A DNA stretch of 64,000 nt from Sphagnum compactum (GCA_965153455.1 OZ234496.1:6333207-6397206), one strand, 5' to 3'; shown: positions 47,379-61,555, counted from the first letter of the stretch. Numbers and translations: made by a program. Notes: generated by a model from the sequence alone, not told the origin.

Positions 47379-48191
47379 TATTTCTTGCACACATCCTTTT
47401 CATGAACAACACCCTTCCACACATAAGAACTAATATTTTCCTCACACATTCATGACCTTCCTTGAGCTTGTTCCCCTTGACCAATGGAAGCTTCGAAATC
47501 CTTCCCTCCAATCAATGGCCTCCTCATCCTTTAAAAGCCAATGAGAATTGAGAATAATTTGCCCTCCAATTGATTTTAGGATGAAAATTCTTAAGCCCAA
47601 TGAGACACAAAAAATATTCCATCCTCCAATCAAATAGGATGACAATCCTTATGACTAATGGGATTGGAGGACTCATCCTTCCCCTTATCTTGGATATCTT
47701 GATAAGGTTCTTGAGCTTGATCCTTATCCTTTCCGTCCGTTGACCCTCACATCCTACTTCTTCATCATAATTATTTCAAGTAACTAACTACTAGGACAAT
47801 TTATCGATAGTAATAAGTAAACATCCTTGAGTCCTTACTTGACTAAATCAATTCAATGGTTGAAGTAACATCCCCGCGTATCATTTACTCTTTTGATATT
47901 CCTTACTTATTTTTTCTTCCATGCACTAATTATTTATGTAGTACATAGTAAATTGGAATTAAAAATTGCATCACAAAAACCCCCACATATTCCTAGATCC
48001 ACCATCGAAATTAAGGTTCGATGAATCCATTAGATCTAGGATGTTCGAGTTTTCATGAGGTTCCGCCGTCACTCCCACACCTTATGCCTACCCTAATTTG
48101 TTAAATAAAAAGGCCTCGACCCCTTCTGAACGCAAGTACCACATTGTTTCTACTACCCTTTGTTTTTGTTGATGCAAGTGATAATTTAGTC
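47379..48191. other. No gene; CCTCCAATC-rich spacer
   Basis: Several CCTCCAAT and CAATGAGA phrases recur between 47500 and 47690. Nothing coding is recognised. Confidence 0.4.
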
Positions 48192-48605
48192 ATGGTGGAT
48201 GATGTCGCTACGCCTTCGAATCCTCTAGTTGCACTAGTAGACAAGGAAGAGCTTGACGAAGTAGCGTTTGAGGTGAATGTCTCTCAACGGTCGTGCGAAG
48301 AAGAACCATCCAAAAGAGTGGTGCGCACTCAAGTCGATCGTTCGGCATGGGATCGTCGATTGTCTCCTAACCCACATGCCTTAGCAATTTATTTATAATT
48401 CGTTCCTGTTCGAAGAACCGCGCCAGAAAGGTTTGAAAAGTGTCAATGTGAAGACGACGATGTTCGTCTTCATTGTCAAACTTGGGTTCGCGGTGATGGC
48501 CATTATCGTTGGCTACGAGGCCCAATTAACCCCCTTTCCATGGAGCATCGAGCCGAATATCTAGCTCGCACCATTCGTCGCATTCTAGATTTTTTGCAAT
48601 TGTGA
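48192..48605 (+). pseudogene. Uncharacterised protein, GHYRWLRG family, copy 2 (one internal stop)
   Basis: This is a homologue of the ORF at 10266-10688, read here on the plus strand. From ATG 48192 (MVDDVATPSNPLVALVDKEE) one frame runs to TGA at 48603-48605, interrupted by a single TAA at 48396. Shared features in order: acidic N-terminal region, W..R.SPN.H.L.I.L, a P-E pair followed by Cys residues (CQC), W, GHYRWLRG, and YLARTIRRILDFLQL at the end. Only the C-terminal 30 or so residues are strongly conserved. Neighbouring DNA shows no similarity to that of copy 1. I cannot assign a function. Confidence 0.55.
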
Positions 48606-50525
48606 TCAATTCCCTTAAAGTTGTTTACTAAGTTGTAATTCACCTGAGGCCACTCAGGTGGAAATGTTAATACTTAAGTTTGATTTTGATTATATCTAAG
48701 CGTCTGACAGAAGTGAAGACTAAATAAAGAAGTATTAGGACTACATCCTAGAAATTTTTCCAGTACATCATTCGTGCCTGAAGATTATTCTACAGGCTAA
48801 CTTAATATTGTCATGGCGAAATGCTATTGTTAGTTATGGGCTTGTATTCCCAATATATCAATAAATCACATCTAATTCTACATCCCCTTTCCCTTCTCTA
48901 CAACATAAAAGGATAATGCACTTAAAAAGGTTTACTAAATCCTAAAACTAACTAGGTCCTAAAACTAACTAAGTTTTGCATCAATTTAAATAAAAGAGTT
49001 TTTTACGCTGAAATATCCAAAGGCTAATCCAACTCTTAATAATTATTACTTGGAGGTTTATCAGGATTCAAATCATTAATACTAAGAAAAACTATGGAAC
49101 TAAGGCTTAACAATTTGTGGTATTATAATCCATGGCTCACAGTTATTGTTGTTTTTCAAAATTTGGGTGCCAATTTGTGTTTTCTTTTTTTATATTTTTT
49201 TGAAAGGGCATCATTGGCATTTTCCTACCTTTGTTTATTGAAACATGTGGCAAGGAAGTTTTACAAAATGTATGACAATTGGATGTAATAGTTTAAGATG
49301 TGTGAAATGTTGGCCAAAGATTATTTTGCAAGTAATATTTTGTTGGCAACATGAAGGTTCCTATGCGAACTAATTAGAGACACAAGCAAGAAAGTGCTAC
49401 TAATAAAATTTGCATGACAAAAAATGTGCTACACCAATGAACATCAAAACTATAAACATGCAACTTATGTACAAGGAAAGAGGAAAATTGTGCTACATAC
49501 TTGTGCATAATTTTTAACCAAAACTACAAAGACTAGGGTCCAACCACTCTATTAGGAGCCACACGTGCCCCCTTAGACCATTTTTTTATTTTTAAATCTT
49601 CTTGGAATCTTTTTAATACGTACTTCAAAAAATTAAAAATCTTTAAATTTTTCTTAATACTATTATGTTAAGGTGCATACTAAAAAATATATCCAAAAAT
49701 ACGTCATTCGAAATTATTTTCAAATTGTGCTTTTAATGTCAAAACTATTTTAAGCTACTTTTATGCAACTTTTTATGCAGTGGTTACAAGAGGTTAAAGT
49801 CCTAATACGTATTTTCACTCATTAAGTTGATTCCAAATTTTTATGACATGTACATAATGTATTCACAATAACATTTTTTTAAAAATTCTATTTATTTATT
49901 TTTAATTTTTTACAATCCAAAATTCATAAAATTAAACAATGGCTACGACTATTTTTGGTACATGTTAATATGACTACATCCATTAATGTTTTCAAATACC
50001 AACATTAGTATACACCAAAATAACAGGAAAACACACCATGTGGAATGACTTAAAAAGAACTTTTCCAAGGGGGTTGAACCCTAATCCATTTAAGGATACT
50101 CCTCGATTGGAGTGGAAGATAAACATTTGTTGTAGAATGCCAACAACAAATGCAATTTGTTAGTTCAATTGTATTGTGATGCGTTGAATTTATTATGTCA
50201 AATTCTATTTCAAAATAACAACCTACAACTACAAGAACCCAAACATTTCACCCACAAAAATTAAAAATCACATCCAAAAAATAATCATATGACAAGAAAC
50301 AAAGGAAAATGTCATGATTGCACAATCAGGTTGTTAGAATAGAATCCAACTTTAGGGATTACTAATTTCCCCACCCCACATTGCCCTAAAATCAAGGCAT
50401 AGACACTATAAAATGTGGTACATAAATACCCTAACCTTGCACTTGCAAAATGTTGTACAAAAAACCATATATTTTTGCTTGCTAGTAACACAAAACTAGC
50501 AATACTACGCATTAGTAAACCATCA
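48606..50525. other. No gene; AT-rich
   Basis: Long A/T runs, with no domain, repeat array or RNA recognised. Confidence 0.45.
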
Positions 50526-53009
50526 CTAATGCCATATTTCTAGCCACCTACTTTTTTCCATACTACAACTTCTCCTTTCCCCGTCCTTGATTGTTGCGTA
50601 GAAGAGGAAAGTTTCCAACCCATAAAACTTTTGCACATACATATAAACCACCAAGTCCAAGTGTGTGGCCAAACGATTAAGAAGCATGAATTTAATAAAA
50701 TTGACTATGGAAAAAGTCCTCTCATCTTCCACATTGCCTATAACCATGACAATGGTAATTTCCACTAGCTTCAAAAACTTTAACAACTTCTGAGCCACAA
50801 TGACAATTGCAACCAATAGTGCCCACATCTTAGTTGTAAGGTTGCAATCAAGTGGCGGATGCAAGGCACCATGACTATTGCTCTTCATGGTTATGGTAAA
50901 AAAAAAAGCTTGTTGGTCAAGTAATGCACCATCCAACACACCAACAACCAAAATAACATTTGGGCTTTTTGATTTAGCGTCACCCTAAAAATTTTGCTTT
51001 CAAAATTGCCAAGTGTCCAACAAAAGTGACCTCCGCATCAATTGTTTCCCAATATTGGTGATAAATAATCTCGGTTGCATTCATGAGGTCATGGGTAAGG
51101 AAGCAACTTGCAAGTTTTTTATCAACTCAAGAGCTACACCTATACACTAATATTTTACAAATTGCACAACAATCTCCTAGTCATCTTTAATCACCATAAA
51201 CGTTACACTAGTAATGGCACATGTCTTATGCAACATGACCAAACGACCATTGAATTAAAATGTTGCATACTTAACATTAGTATATGGCTCCAAATACTAG
51301 ACCATGTGTACAACATCACACATTTTGCACCAAGTCATTGAACATGGCAAATTAGGGGTGATCATACCTCTTCAATGGGTCTACATACATAGCATCTAGA
51401 TCACCAATACACAAAGTGATAGAGGTCACCAAGTTGCAAACAAAGGTATCCCTACCCTAGGCTAGCTTGGTTAAACTTTGAACTGCCTCTAACATGGGCA
51501 ATACAAAAGTCAATCCCAAAACAATGTCATAATCACACAAGAGTTCATAGTTGTTATCGGCATATGCATTCCCGGCCATATCATCACCAATCTTGACAAC
51601 AAGACTTTTATATTCAACTAAAACATGCTTGTTGGGTACAAGCATATTTATCCATTCCATGTTTTAACATTGCGAAGGATTTTCAATCCTTTTGTTTGTA
51701 ATACTTCTACCAATTTCACATGCTTCAACTACCTCTTAAGAGAATGAAAAAAATACACATACATGCCTTGTAGTAAGCCCTCAATTTTTGCAACCAATGA
51801 TAGGGAAGAAATTAAGGATTGCATAGCTAGGTTGCATCTATGTGCCATGCAGTGGATACCAATGACAAATGGTGCATTTTTTCAATGAGTTGCATTGTCA
51901 CCCTTGTTTTCAATCCCTAAAAGGCAATAACACCATCCACACCAAAACAAACCAATTATGCTACCAAGTGCCCCATCATATAGTTCACCATAACAACTAT
52001 AAAATTCGCAAATATGGCAATTAGGTTGTCAAACCCACCTCCTTCGGTGACTTGCTACAAATTCAAGAATATGGGTACCACATGCCAATTTTGAACCACA
52101 TAATAATGAATTGATATCCAACTTTGGTTTTGCATTGTTGTGATTTAATCACAACTCAAAGATTTAAATCTTGCATGAATGGCATGTTTAGTTGTAGCCA
52201 AAGAACATTGTGCATAGTGTCTACCATTCCCTAATCACAAGTCGAATATTAGTGACAATGATGGTGGTTCAAAAAGGTTTTTAAGAATGTGCATTAAATA
52301 CAATGCACAAAAAACAACAATCTAATAGTGGAATTGAATAAGTACTTGCCATTCCCCAACCACCGGAATCAGTCCAATGCATCCTCAAAATCTTTTCAAC
52401 CTTAATAAATCGACAAAACCCTTGCATGCACTCATAATTTATTAGGGGCTTGCCTTGTTGCAAAAGATGGAAAACATTAACAAATTGGAGGTATTTTTTA
52501 TTTTTATCAACCTTTTTTGCATTTTGCACATGCTCAAATACAGAATTAAGACCTATAATGCCATAGATGTGTTCATTTTTTGTATGTTGGCTATGAAAAC
52601 TAATGTAATATTCACCTACCTTTAACCCTAGTTTTGCATGCTTGCATTTTCTTCTTCCACTATGTTTGTAAAACCTATCTAACTTGGGAACTAATAACTT
52701 CTCCCTCTACTCCACACTAATGCAAATCCTACACTACACATGGTGCATTCTTCCATCTTCCCCCATAGCCTCTGCCCATGGGAACTTGGTAGCCCAAGTG
52801 TCCTAAAAATGCCTTTGGACTTGCCACTCCTGTTTCCTTTTGTTGGAAGGTTGCACATCAAGGAGCTTAGACTTGGGCTCATTAATGTCAATGTCAATAA
52901 TAGTTGTACTTGAACTTGGGCCAATAGCTTGTGAATCAATTGTTGCTGCCACATTTTCAACATGTAGCATGTTTTTTGTTATTGATTCTAGGGCTAGAGC
53001 TGAACGCAA
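50526..53009 (-). pseudogene. hAT-superfamily transposase remnant
   Basis: Read on the minus strand from about 53009. An N-terminal BED-like region (DTWATKFPWAEAM, REKLLVPKLDRFYKHSGRRK) is followed by KYLQFVNVFHLLQQGKP and YECMQGFCRFIKVEK..RMHW, a middle portion (GVDGV, GLKTRVTMQL, then ADNNYELLCDYDIVLGL near 51530) and the C-terminal hAT dimerisation block VEDERTFS ... LATHLDLVVYM near 50700. The order and spacing fit a plant hAT transposase, but numerous stops and frameshifts (for instance before DTWATKF and before REKLL) show it is dead. Terminal inverted repeats were not identified. Confidence 0.82.
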
Positions 53010-56000
53010 TGTGGCAAACCCACCATTTCCAAAAAAGAAGAGGTGAAATTTGAAATTTGCTAACTATTTGGGGGTGCCATGGATCCAACAAATACTTGTA
53101 ACCACAAAACTAACAAGCAATAACAATTGCAGCAATACTTCCTACAAACGATGTGAAGGCAAAAACTTGATGAAATTAACATTCAACATATGGGGGCACC
53201 CTTGGCAAGATTTATGCCATGCAGGAAGGATAGAAAAATCCCCTATTTTCACAAAACACATTATTGAAAACTGGACTTTAAAGGATGAATGCATACATGT
53301 GACCTAGGGATTGCTTTGTGGTGAGTATGTGAGCAAGCCATGAGCCTATGAATAGGAGCTAGAAAGCATATTCCAATTATATTCCATCCATGTCAACTGG
53401 AATATTCCTTGATAGATTTTGATGACATATTAAAATATACCCTGACAAAAGTATATTCTTGCCACGTTAGCAAATTCACATGTCATCATTGCCAAATGGA
53501 TTTGCCACATGGACACCCAACAACAATGTATTTGTTCAATTAAACGTAAGTACATAAATCTACCCAAGGTTGGTGCCCCATGTGTTGAAGCAAAAAAATG
53601 TTTTTGGTGCCTTTATTAAAAATCATGGCCCCTAATTTTAAACATGTCCTATGTGGCAAAATATTATATATTAACATAAACATATTTTGCACCACCATGT
53701 CATTTGTGATCGTTGTCATCATGGCTATTATAATGGGAGACAAGTTAAACATAGTTGTAACATGAACTTGTGAGCAATACATAGGTGGTCAGATATAATT
53801 ATCTATATAATACAAAAATCTTTTGACAAAAGATATTTCAACTATTCTAACAACACTATTGTGAAATAACTATTTTAAAAACACACTGAAAAAAGTGATG
53901 CACAATTTGCAAATGTATCCTACAAAGGGTTGGATAATTGAAGGCATCATTGTAGGAATGTAAGAAAAGAATGCAAGAAATTGATAAGTGCATTGTTATG
54001 AATATCTATCATGAACCTAGCAATGCCACTCTCCATATAAAATCTAATTGAACCTAACAATGCCACTTTCTGTATAAAATCTAATTGTCGTTGTCATAAA
54101 ATCCAACAGGCTTGTGGCCATTGTTACACATGTTAAGAAATTATTATAATCCAATGCAAACCACGTTTTAATTATTAGAGAAGTGGGTATTTAATCCATG
54201 AGTTTCATGCACACATTTTCAGGAACAACCTGTTCTTTTGCCATGCTATGAGTTTTTTTCACAAGTTTTCTGTTCTCAATTGTTTTGCTCCATTTTGAAC
54301 AAGACATTAAACAGAACTTGTCGAACTCCTCAGGACTTGGACTTGTACCTTGTTGTCGAGAAGAAAGAGATGAAGTCCATCGATGCAGAATACCAAGTAC
54401 AAATTGGATATTAGGCAGAAGGAACCAGTTATAGGACTACAAAATCTATGTGACAATGATTTGTATGTTTGATGAGGATTTTCTCAATAGTTTATGACAA
54501 CCTGTAAAAGACAATTCGTGGCTAGAACACCCAACAAATCGGAACTATAGAACTGGATGCTTGAAGTAGTCTGGTTATCTATTAAGATTTGGGTCTTTGA
54601 ATAGATATTCCTTCAAGATCACAATCAACAAAAAATGACCAGAGAACCAAAGTGACCCAAAGGAAGACAAGTATGAATCACCAACACTTGTTTATTGTAT
54701 GGAAATAGGTGCAATGGTGCCACTAGTGAGAACATGCCTTCATGTTCCACCTAGAATGTAAGGATCTTAGAACGACAATGACATCGAAACGTTGGAAGCC
54801 GTGGTTGAATCATCCATGGGAATGGACGGCAAATGAGGTCCGAATGTCGAAGGATCTCCATAATACTTCCACAAACGAGGCCATTGACATCAATGATATC
54901 TCATAACCATGAGAAAGTAGTGGAGAACTATAGGAGTGTCATTTGCAAGATCATGAAATGAACCAACTTTACTAAAATGGAGGAGTTGAGATGTTACAAG
55001 ATGTGCATTTGTCTTTGTATTTGGTTCTTTAATCATGGTTGCTTGAAGAATAATGCATTTTAAAATTTGTGATCAATCGGATCACTAAATTTTCTTTCAG
55101 GAGTTGACAAATGAAAACCTTGATTTGCTTGAACAACAACATCCAAATTAGAACCATAGGAAAGTAATTTGCAAGACCATCAAACGAACTAACAAATCTA
55201 ACTAAAAATTGAATTATGTTTTGCCCACTATAATGTTGGAAACTTGTATCTAGATTGAATTAAAATGGAAATTTAATCCACAATATAAAATATACTTTAG
55301 ATATAATAGTTGACACCAGATTCCACAAATATATGTTGAACACAAACGCAATGTAGGATATGGAAGGATAGATAAAATATTTATGGCCATTTAAAAACAA
55401 GACAATTGGGAAATGGCTTCAAATACACTAAAAATTATTTTCATAATTGGAAAACACACTCCACACAAGATTGATGTGACTTGCAATAAATATATATTAA
55501 AAAATTCCATCTCCTAATGTGGTTATTCATTATTTAAATGTGAATTTGTCATTAAGTAGCCATAAACTTTATTGGAAATTATTTTGAATTGTTATATATT
55601 GTAACATTGTTTAAGTATTGTTAGGTATAATTCCTTGCTATAGGGCACAAAAATCATTAGAAATATTGACAATATAAATAATTATATACATTTTTGTGTC
55701 AGGATGTTAAACTGATAAAATTGAAAGGTTTGATTTAGTACCAACAAAACCATTTTGATATAAACAAAATCAGCATAAGTTATTTTTGAAAATTTCCAAT
55801 TTTATAATTTGAAATATGTTTCCAAAAAACAAGTACATTGGAATTATGGATAGAGATATTCTCAAAAAAAAAATGCAATGCTACAAAAGAAAAAACACAT
55901 ATAATTTCAATTTGGCATCCATATAATGTGTGCAAGCCAATATGGTATTCCAACCACAAAAAACCCAATTCTTTTGCAAAATTTAACAGATGTAAAGGAT

Positions 56001-56856
56001 GGTTTAATTGAACATCCCCATGAATTAGTTAAAGTTTGAAATCATTTTGAAACCAATGATATATTAAATTATCTTTTAAAGAAGTAATAGGTTTAAAAAA
56101 GTTTCCCAGAAAAGTAATTGTTTTTTATGGGGATAATTTATGAAACTTTTGATTTTCCTTCATGTGTGCTGCAATCATTACAAGGTAGAGGTCATTCTTA
56201 CAACCCATTTTATTTAATGTGAAAACCTATGCAAAAACAAAAAACCCAAAGAACATGGAATTGCATGGGTAGAATATACAACTAATCCCAGAACTAAGCT
56301 TAAAATTAGAGGGGGCATTCCAACAGATGGGTGAAAACACACTACAATTACCCCCTTTGGGTGTACTACTTTGCAGGGTGTGCATGTTTAGATGCATCCC
56401 ACATCAAAACTTTGAAATATTTTCACAATGTTTTTGCATATATGTTAGGATATAACCCACACAAGAGGTTAGAAAAGAAATTATTTCATTTCATTTTAAA
56501 AAGTGGGAGATTGGAGTATATTTGTGAAAACAAATGTAATGTATCTATGTACTCAAAGGCACAAATATATTCCTAAAATCTTCATCCAAGAACCAAATTG
56601 GATGAAGTTTTTTCCACATGTCAATTATAGGGTTGAACAATGATATTCAATCAAATTGAAAATTCCCCCCCCAAAAGAAAAACAAATGTCAAAAAATGAT
56701 TTTTTAAAGGGCATAAGCCAAAAAGTAAGGGAAAACTTGGTCCTTTTGGCAAAGAAAAAACATGCCCATAGATGGCATGACATGTTTTAAATGGGCCATC
56801 CATTAAAAATTGATTTAATTGTCACATGTGGTTAATTACATAAAGGCAAAATGAGG
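53010..56856. other. No gene; AT-rich
   Basis: Nothing recognisable on either strand apart from simple A/T runs and a short local direct repeat near 54018-54082 (AATGCCACTCTCCATATAAA and a variant). Confidence 0.45.
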
Positions 56857-57412
56857 GGGGTCAAAAACTATCCAAAGCACTTCCATTGTACTCCACTGCA
56901 TTATGTGTACATGTGGTACTATTGCCTTGACATATGAGCTGTTAGATTAAACAAATCATTTTGATCAATCTATATGGTGGCAGTTATTAGCTTTTTCAAA
57001 ATCCAAGGGCCCATGGGGAATTTCAAGGTATGTTTGTTACAGCCAATCATGAACTAACCACAAACCCATCCACATTAATGTTCATTGGTTTGAACATTGG
57101 TTTAATGCAATTGTCGCAACTGATAGCTACTTTTTAATTAAATTTTTTTTCCATGCCCGAGGGATCAATAATTTTTTTAAAAATTCAGCCAATTAGCATG
57201 TCAAAAATTTATTGAGGGGGGGTCAAAAACTATCCAAAATGCTTCTCATAGTCTTCTTGTTCTTCAGAATCCTCTTAATCCTCCTCCCTAATGGCCTTAG
57301 ATGGAACATTTAGGTCATGGGTGGGTTCTTCCACCATGGTCTCATGTACTGGCTTATGGGTCCTTTTCGGTGCCATTGAAACTCCCCAATAAGTGGATCA
57401 AGCTCTACCAAA
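56857..57412 (-). pseudogene. Start of an LTR-retrotransposon gag, quickly lost
   Basis: On the minus strand, right after the primer-binding site, a frame opens MAPKRTHKPVHETMVEEP (about 57375) and continues acidic through SKAIREED, a stop, then EDSEEQEDYEKHFG, stop. Such acidic openings are common in Gypsy gag leaders. No gag domain follows. The phrase GGGGGTCAAAAACTATCCAAA occurs at 56857 and again at 57217, 360 bp apart. Confidence 0.4.
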
Positions 57413-58346
57413 GCTCTAATACCATGTGATGCACCCGCTAACTCTTTGATAGACTCAAATGTGAGTCCAAAGGTGAAAACAACAAAAGGATAAGGAGTTG
57501 GGGTACATTCCCTCGTTCATAGCACTTCAAGGGTAGAGGGGCGTGCTAGAGCTTCGGGATGGGGACTAGGACGAGTGACAAGTAGGTCAATTATTCACAC
57601 GGACCTGCACAAATCAAACAACAAGTTGGTTACTACATAGTTATAGCACTTTTGGTGCACAGACGAACCACGGGCAAACATGGACTCATAAGATTCACCA
57701 AGGGCAAGACTTGGGGGAAGCCACCACCTTCCCCCTTATAGTATTCTCTATGTTTGGCCACAGGGCTTGCATCCAAATGTCATTTTGTCCCAGGACTCCC
57801 AAGTTGGGAGTCACAAAATTCCCAAAATTGGGACTTCTGCGACTTTGGAAGCCCATAACTTATTTTGAAAACCTCTGCTTGAGGTGAAGTCTAAAGTAAA
57901 TTTGTAGCCCTTGTCGAGATCTTTCCAACAATATGTGGCACATCACCTACACGCAAGTAAATCAGGGCAATTCCTAACTTTTAGTGGTCGGGAGTCAAAT
58001 TGGCAATTTGACTCCCGGCCCTTATTTTGGCCATAACTTATGTTTTAAGTACTCAAATGGGTCATGTGAGCCCATTTTAGATATCTAAGTCTCAAAAGCT
58101 TTCCAATGATATAAGGAATTTTTCAATCCAATGAGTTGTGAATCTTGAAATCACCCTTTGAAAATTCAGGAGTCCATCGGAACTCCAACTCCCAAAGTGG
58201 GAGCTCACTTGAGAGTGTGTGGGTTCATTCCCTCACACTCTCCTAAACTCCCAGGAACATGAAATGTGACTCCCGGGCTTCAATCTTGGCCCTTATCCTC
58301 TGTAAGCCCTTGCCTTGGTTGTGAGCCCAAGGTTAAGGTTGTGACA
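57413..58346 (-). repeat. Minus-strand LTR (57425-58346) with adjacent tRNA-Met-type primer site
   Basis: 57413-57424 reads TGGTATTAGAGC on the minus strand, one base from the initiator-tRNA-Met site TGGTATCAGAGC. The sequence to its right would be a 5' LTR starting TGTCACAACC (minus strand, at 58346) and ending CATCACA at 57425, with TG...CA ends and about 922 bp. The right boundary is inferred from the terminal motif only. A second copy of the LTR was not found in the window. Confidence 0.6.
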
Positions 58347-59728
58347 TTCTACCTTTTTTGATTTTTCAACCTTTACCCCTGTGGATCTCGCCTAATCGCC
58401 ATTTATTTGCTCTATTCCATTTTTGATTCTCGAACCTCCGCATCTCTAGATCTTGTTGAACTGTTCATTGTGTAGGATTTTGATTATGCATCTCTGAGTT
58501 GATGGGATTATGTACGTACGCAAATCAACTTCTCAAGTTGATGGAATTTTGTATGCATGCATTAGATTTGTTATTTCTAAAGTTCATTTTGGAATAACAG
58601 TGGTTGCAATCATGGTGGTAATAGTTTTCTTATGGTTACGTTTGGTTTGAAGGTTCAGTACATGTGCAAATGGCAAGCATCAGGGCACATCAGTGAAAGG
58701 TCAGGTTTATTAGACCTGGGCCTAAAACAAGAGTTAAGCAAGCAACAAAGTTGGCCAAAACAAGAGCAACAAATCTTGCCCAAACTAAAGCTGCAAAGGA
58801 GAAATGAAAGTTCAAAAAACAATAGCACTAGAGGAGGAAAGATAGCTCAAAAGTTATGCCAACAAGAGCAAAAAGTAAAAATGAGGCACAAAATGAAGAA
58901 GCTCAAAATTATGCAACCATTGATGATGATGATTGGCTTCCAGACGAGATGACCCTGAAAAAAAACAATTGTATTACAACTAAAATAATGTTATAGGTGA
59001 CGAAAGAATTAGCAGAATGTGCTTCTTTATCTTTAAGGTAGAAAATAGTTGAAAAGGTTCTCCAACATGAAACAATGGTTACACTTTTACCAGAGTATTA
59101 TCCAAGGCCCCATGAAGTGAAAGCGCAACTGGCATTCATAAATAGTTTCTGATCATAATTAGGTTTCATGAACTGTTCGCATTTTTCCATATTTGTTCAA
59201 AATTTCAACATTATTGATGATGATCACAAAAAGTTATCACTTTCAAAATTGAAGTTGAAACTTTAAATACTTAGATTTCTTTCAATACATATTCAAATAG
59301 CATGAAATTTCTCTCACATATGTAATCTTTTATAATCTATATGATCCCAAAGTTGCAGATCCAAAAACAATTAAATAAACGAAATATGACCAAAAAATTA
59401 AATTAACATAGAATCTTCAAAAGCTCATAACTCTCACAAAACATATTTTTTTCTTCAGAAATTTTGAGAATAGAAGCATCTTATAGTCTTTTACTATCCC
59501 TAAATTTCACTCCAAGATCTTAAATTTAAATATTTGACTTTCATAATCTTTGATGTGCTGATCTCCTTTCACCTCTTTTTTTCTTTTCTTTTTCTTCACA
59601 CTTTTTCCTTTCCTTTCTTCTTTTTTGCACTTAACAAATTCCTATGATATTACTAGAGACTTTCAAGCTTTAGTTCTAAAAAAAATTTAATTTTAGATCC
59701 CTTTCAACTTTCTCACCAAACAACCTAA
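58347..59728. other. No gene recognised between two minus-strand LTRs
   Basis: 58632-58952 has an open frame rich in Lys and Gln (KLKLQRRNESSKNN) without a domain; another frame gives RPGPKTRVKQATKLAKTR. It may be a decayed Lys-rich segment. The stretch left of 59729 should be the internal region of the next element but shows no gag. Confidence 0.35.
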
Positions 59729-60531
59729 GCTCTGATACCATGTTAACAACTAAGAGATTTAGTTAAGTGTAAACATAAATTTTTATTGAAAGGAAACTAA
59801 AACATGATGCTCATAACATGGAACATAACATCAAAAACTTTTCAATGTTTTTGCACATCAAAAACACAAACTCGTGCAATGAAAAAAAAATCAAACCATC
59901 AACATTAAGGTATTTAACTAAAAGACCAAACCAAAAAAACCAAATTAATATAAGTAAAAAAAATAGTTCAACCTTGTGAAAGTAACCGAATTACTTTCCT
60001 ATTCCAATAACTAAAGAAAACCTAACTAATTGAGCTTAAATTTTCAACAAACTAGGACAATTTCTGCTCAGCTAAAACACAAGAATAGGTGAGTATCTCA
60101 GGGAGATTTTATGTCAGCATCTCTAGCTCCAAGTTCATGTTGTAATGAACTTGTATCTCTTTCAAGAAATCTACCACCAAAGAAGGATCACATACTAGCA
60201 AGGGCTTGCAAAAGGCCAAGTAGTGATCCTTCCTAACCTACTCCATAGCTCTCTCCGTTCGCTCTTGGAGCTTCAATGGTGAGCGTCTTGAGTGTTGGGG
60301 AATTTTTCATAATATAATTTGATCGCAACATCTCTAGTTGCAAAAAAAAATCATTATAAGAACAAAGAAAAGTAAGGATAAACAAGTTGAATACAGAAAT
60401 TTAAAAATCTTGAAGGGAGTTTGAAATATTTCATACCTTATACATATATTCAAAAAGAACTTTTAAGGTTAGGGAATGCCATGTCTTGCAAGACTTGGAC
60501 TGGCATTTCTTATAAACCTCTATTGTTAACA
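59729..60531 (-). repeat. Minus-strand LTR (59741-60531) with perfect tRNA-Met primer site
   Basis: 59729-59740 reads exactly TGGTATCAGAGC on the minus strand. It abuts an LTR bounded by the palindrome TGTTAACA on both ends (59741-59748 and 60524-60531), 791 bp. No gag is seen in the internal direction and no partner LTR lies in the window, so the element is truncated or non-autonomous. Confidence 0.65.
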
Positions 60532-61555
60532 CCTCCTTGAACTGCTCCAAGGGGATAATCCCAATTGATTAGATTCTGAAAAATTCATGAACAAGGCTAG
60601 GTTTTATGTGGTCCAACTCTATTGACCTATAGAAATATAGAGAATAATGAAAACAAAATCCTTTAAATCTAACTTGATGTAGGAAATAAGAGAAGGGTCA
60701 ACAACATACTTGTCGAGTTTGGTCATGGCGATGAGGAGTTGAACAAGCCCATGAGAGGTATCAAGGATAATGGTATCCATGGAGATGTGCCAAGAGGGCT
60801 CATCATTATGCAAATAGTTAATATAAAGCAACAAAACTCACAACCTATCATTACCATCCCAAACAAAAAACATGCACCTAAAGAGAGACTTGGGGTTAGA
60901 ATTGACAAACAAAAAAGTCTCAAATTTCTCATTCTCAAACATCCAATGTTGATTCCAAGAAGACATGTGCTGCTTTTGGAATTCCTCTTCCCCTTTCATT
61001 AGGAAAAAAGGCCATTTTCTAACCAACCAGTTTCGACTGCATGTCGGGCTCAACTTGCCTTCAACGGCATAATTATATTTATTTCAACAAATTCCACGTG
61101 GCGCATTTCACACCTCAACTTAATCAACTTTTCAACTAGGTTGGTAAGTGTACAACATTGACCACCGCTACCAATTGACCATTGATTTTTATTTTTTAAT
61201 TCATAAATTCATAGTCGAGTTATAGTGGAGAGATCCACTTTCAAAATTTGTCAAGTTCTATCATGTCGACCGTTTCACTGTCTTGGTTAACCTTGTTCAT
61301 GGATGGATGAATGTTGGAAAATATGATGGATGAAATAATGTTTGTGTTTTCCACTATAGTTCAACTTTGATTTAACTTTAAATTCAACTTAATTGCGATT
61401 TTTTTATAACTTTGTTGTGACTAGTTTCCAACTTTGGTAATTCCAGAACACCTTAATCTTGAAGTCAATGACTTTCATTACACTTTTCAATTTTTAAATT
61501 CGACATTTTCCATTTTCATCATTAGGTAGTCAAAAAAGAATTTGTGAATTATTAT
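60532..61555. other. No gene recognised
   Basis: Small overlapping open stretches near 60619-61053 lack any conserved motif. Confidence 0.4.

Noticed and set aside
58632-58952. Lys/Gln-rich ORF as a host gene
   Set aside because: No domain, low complexity, and the alternative frame looks equally plausible.
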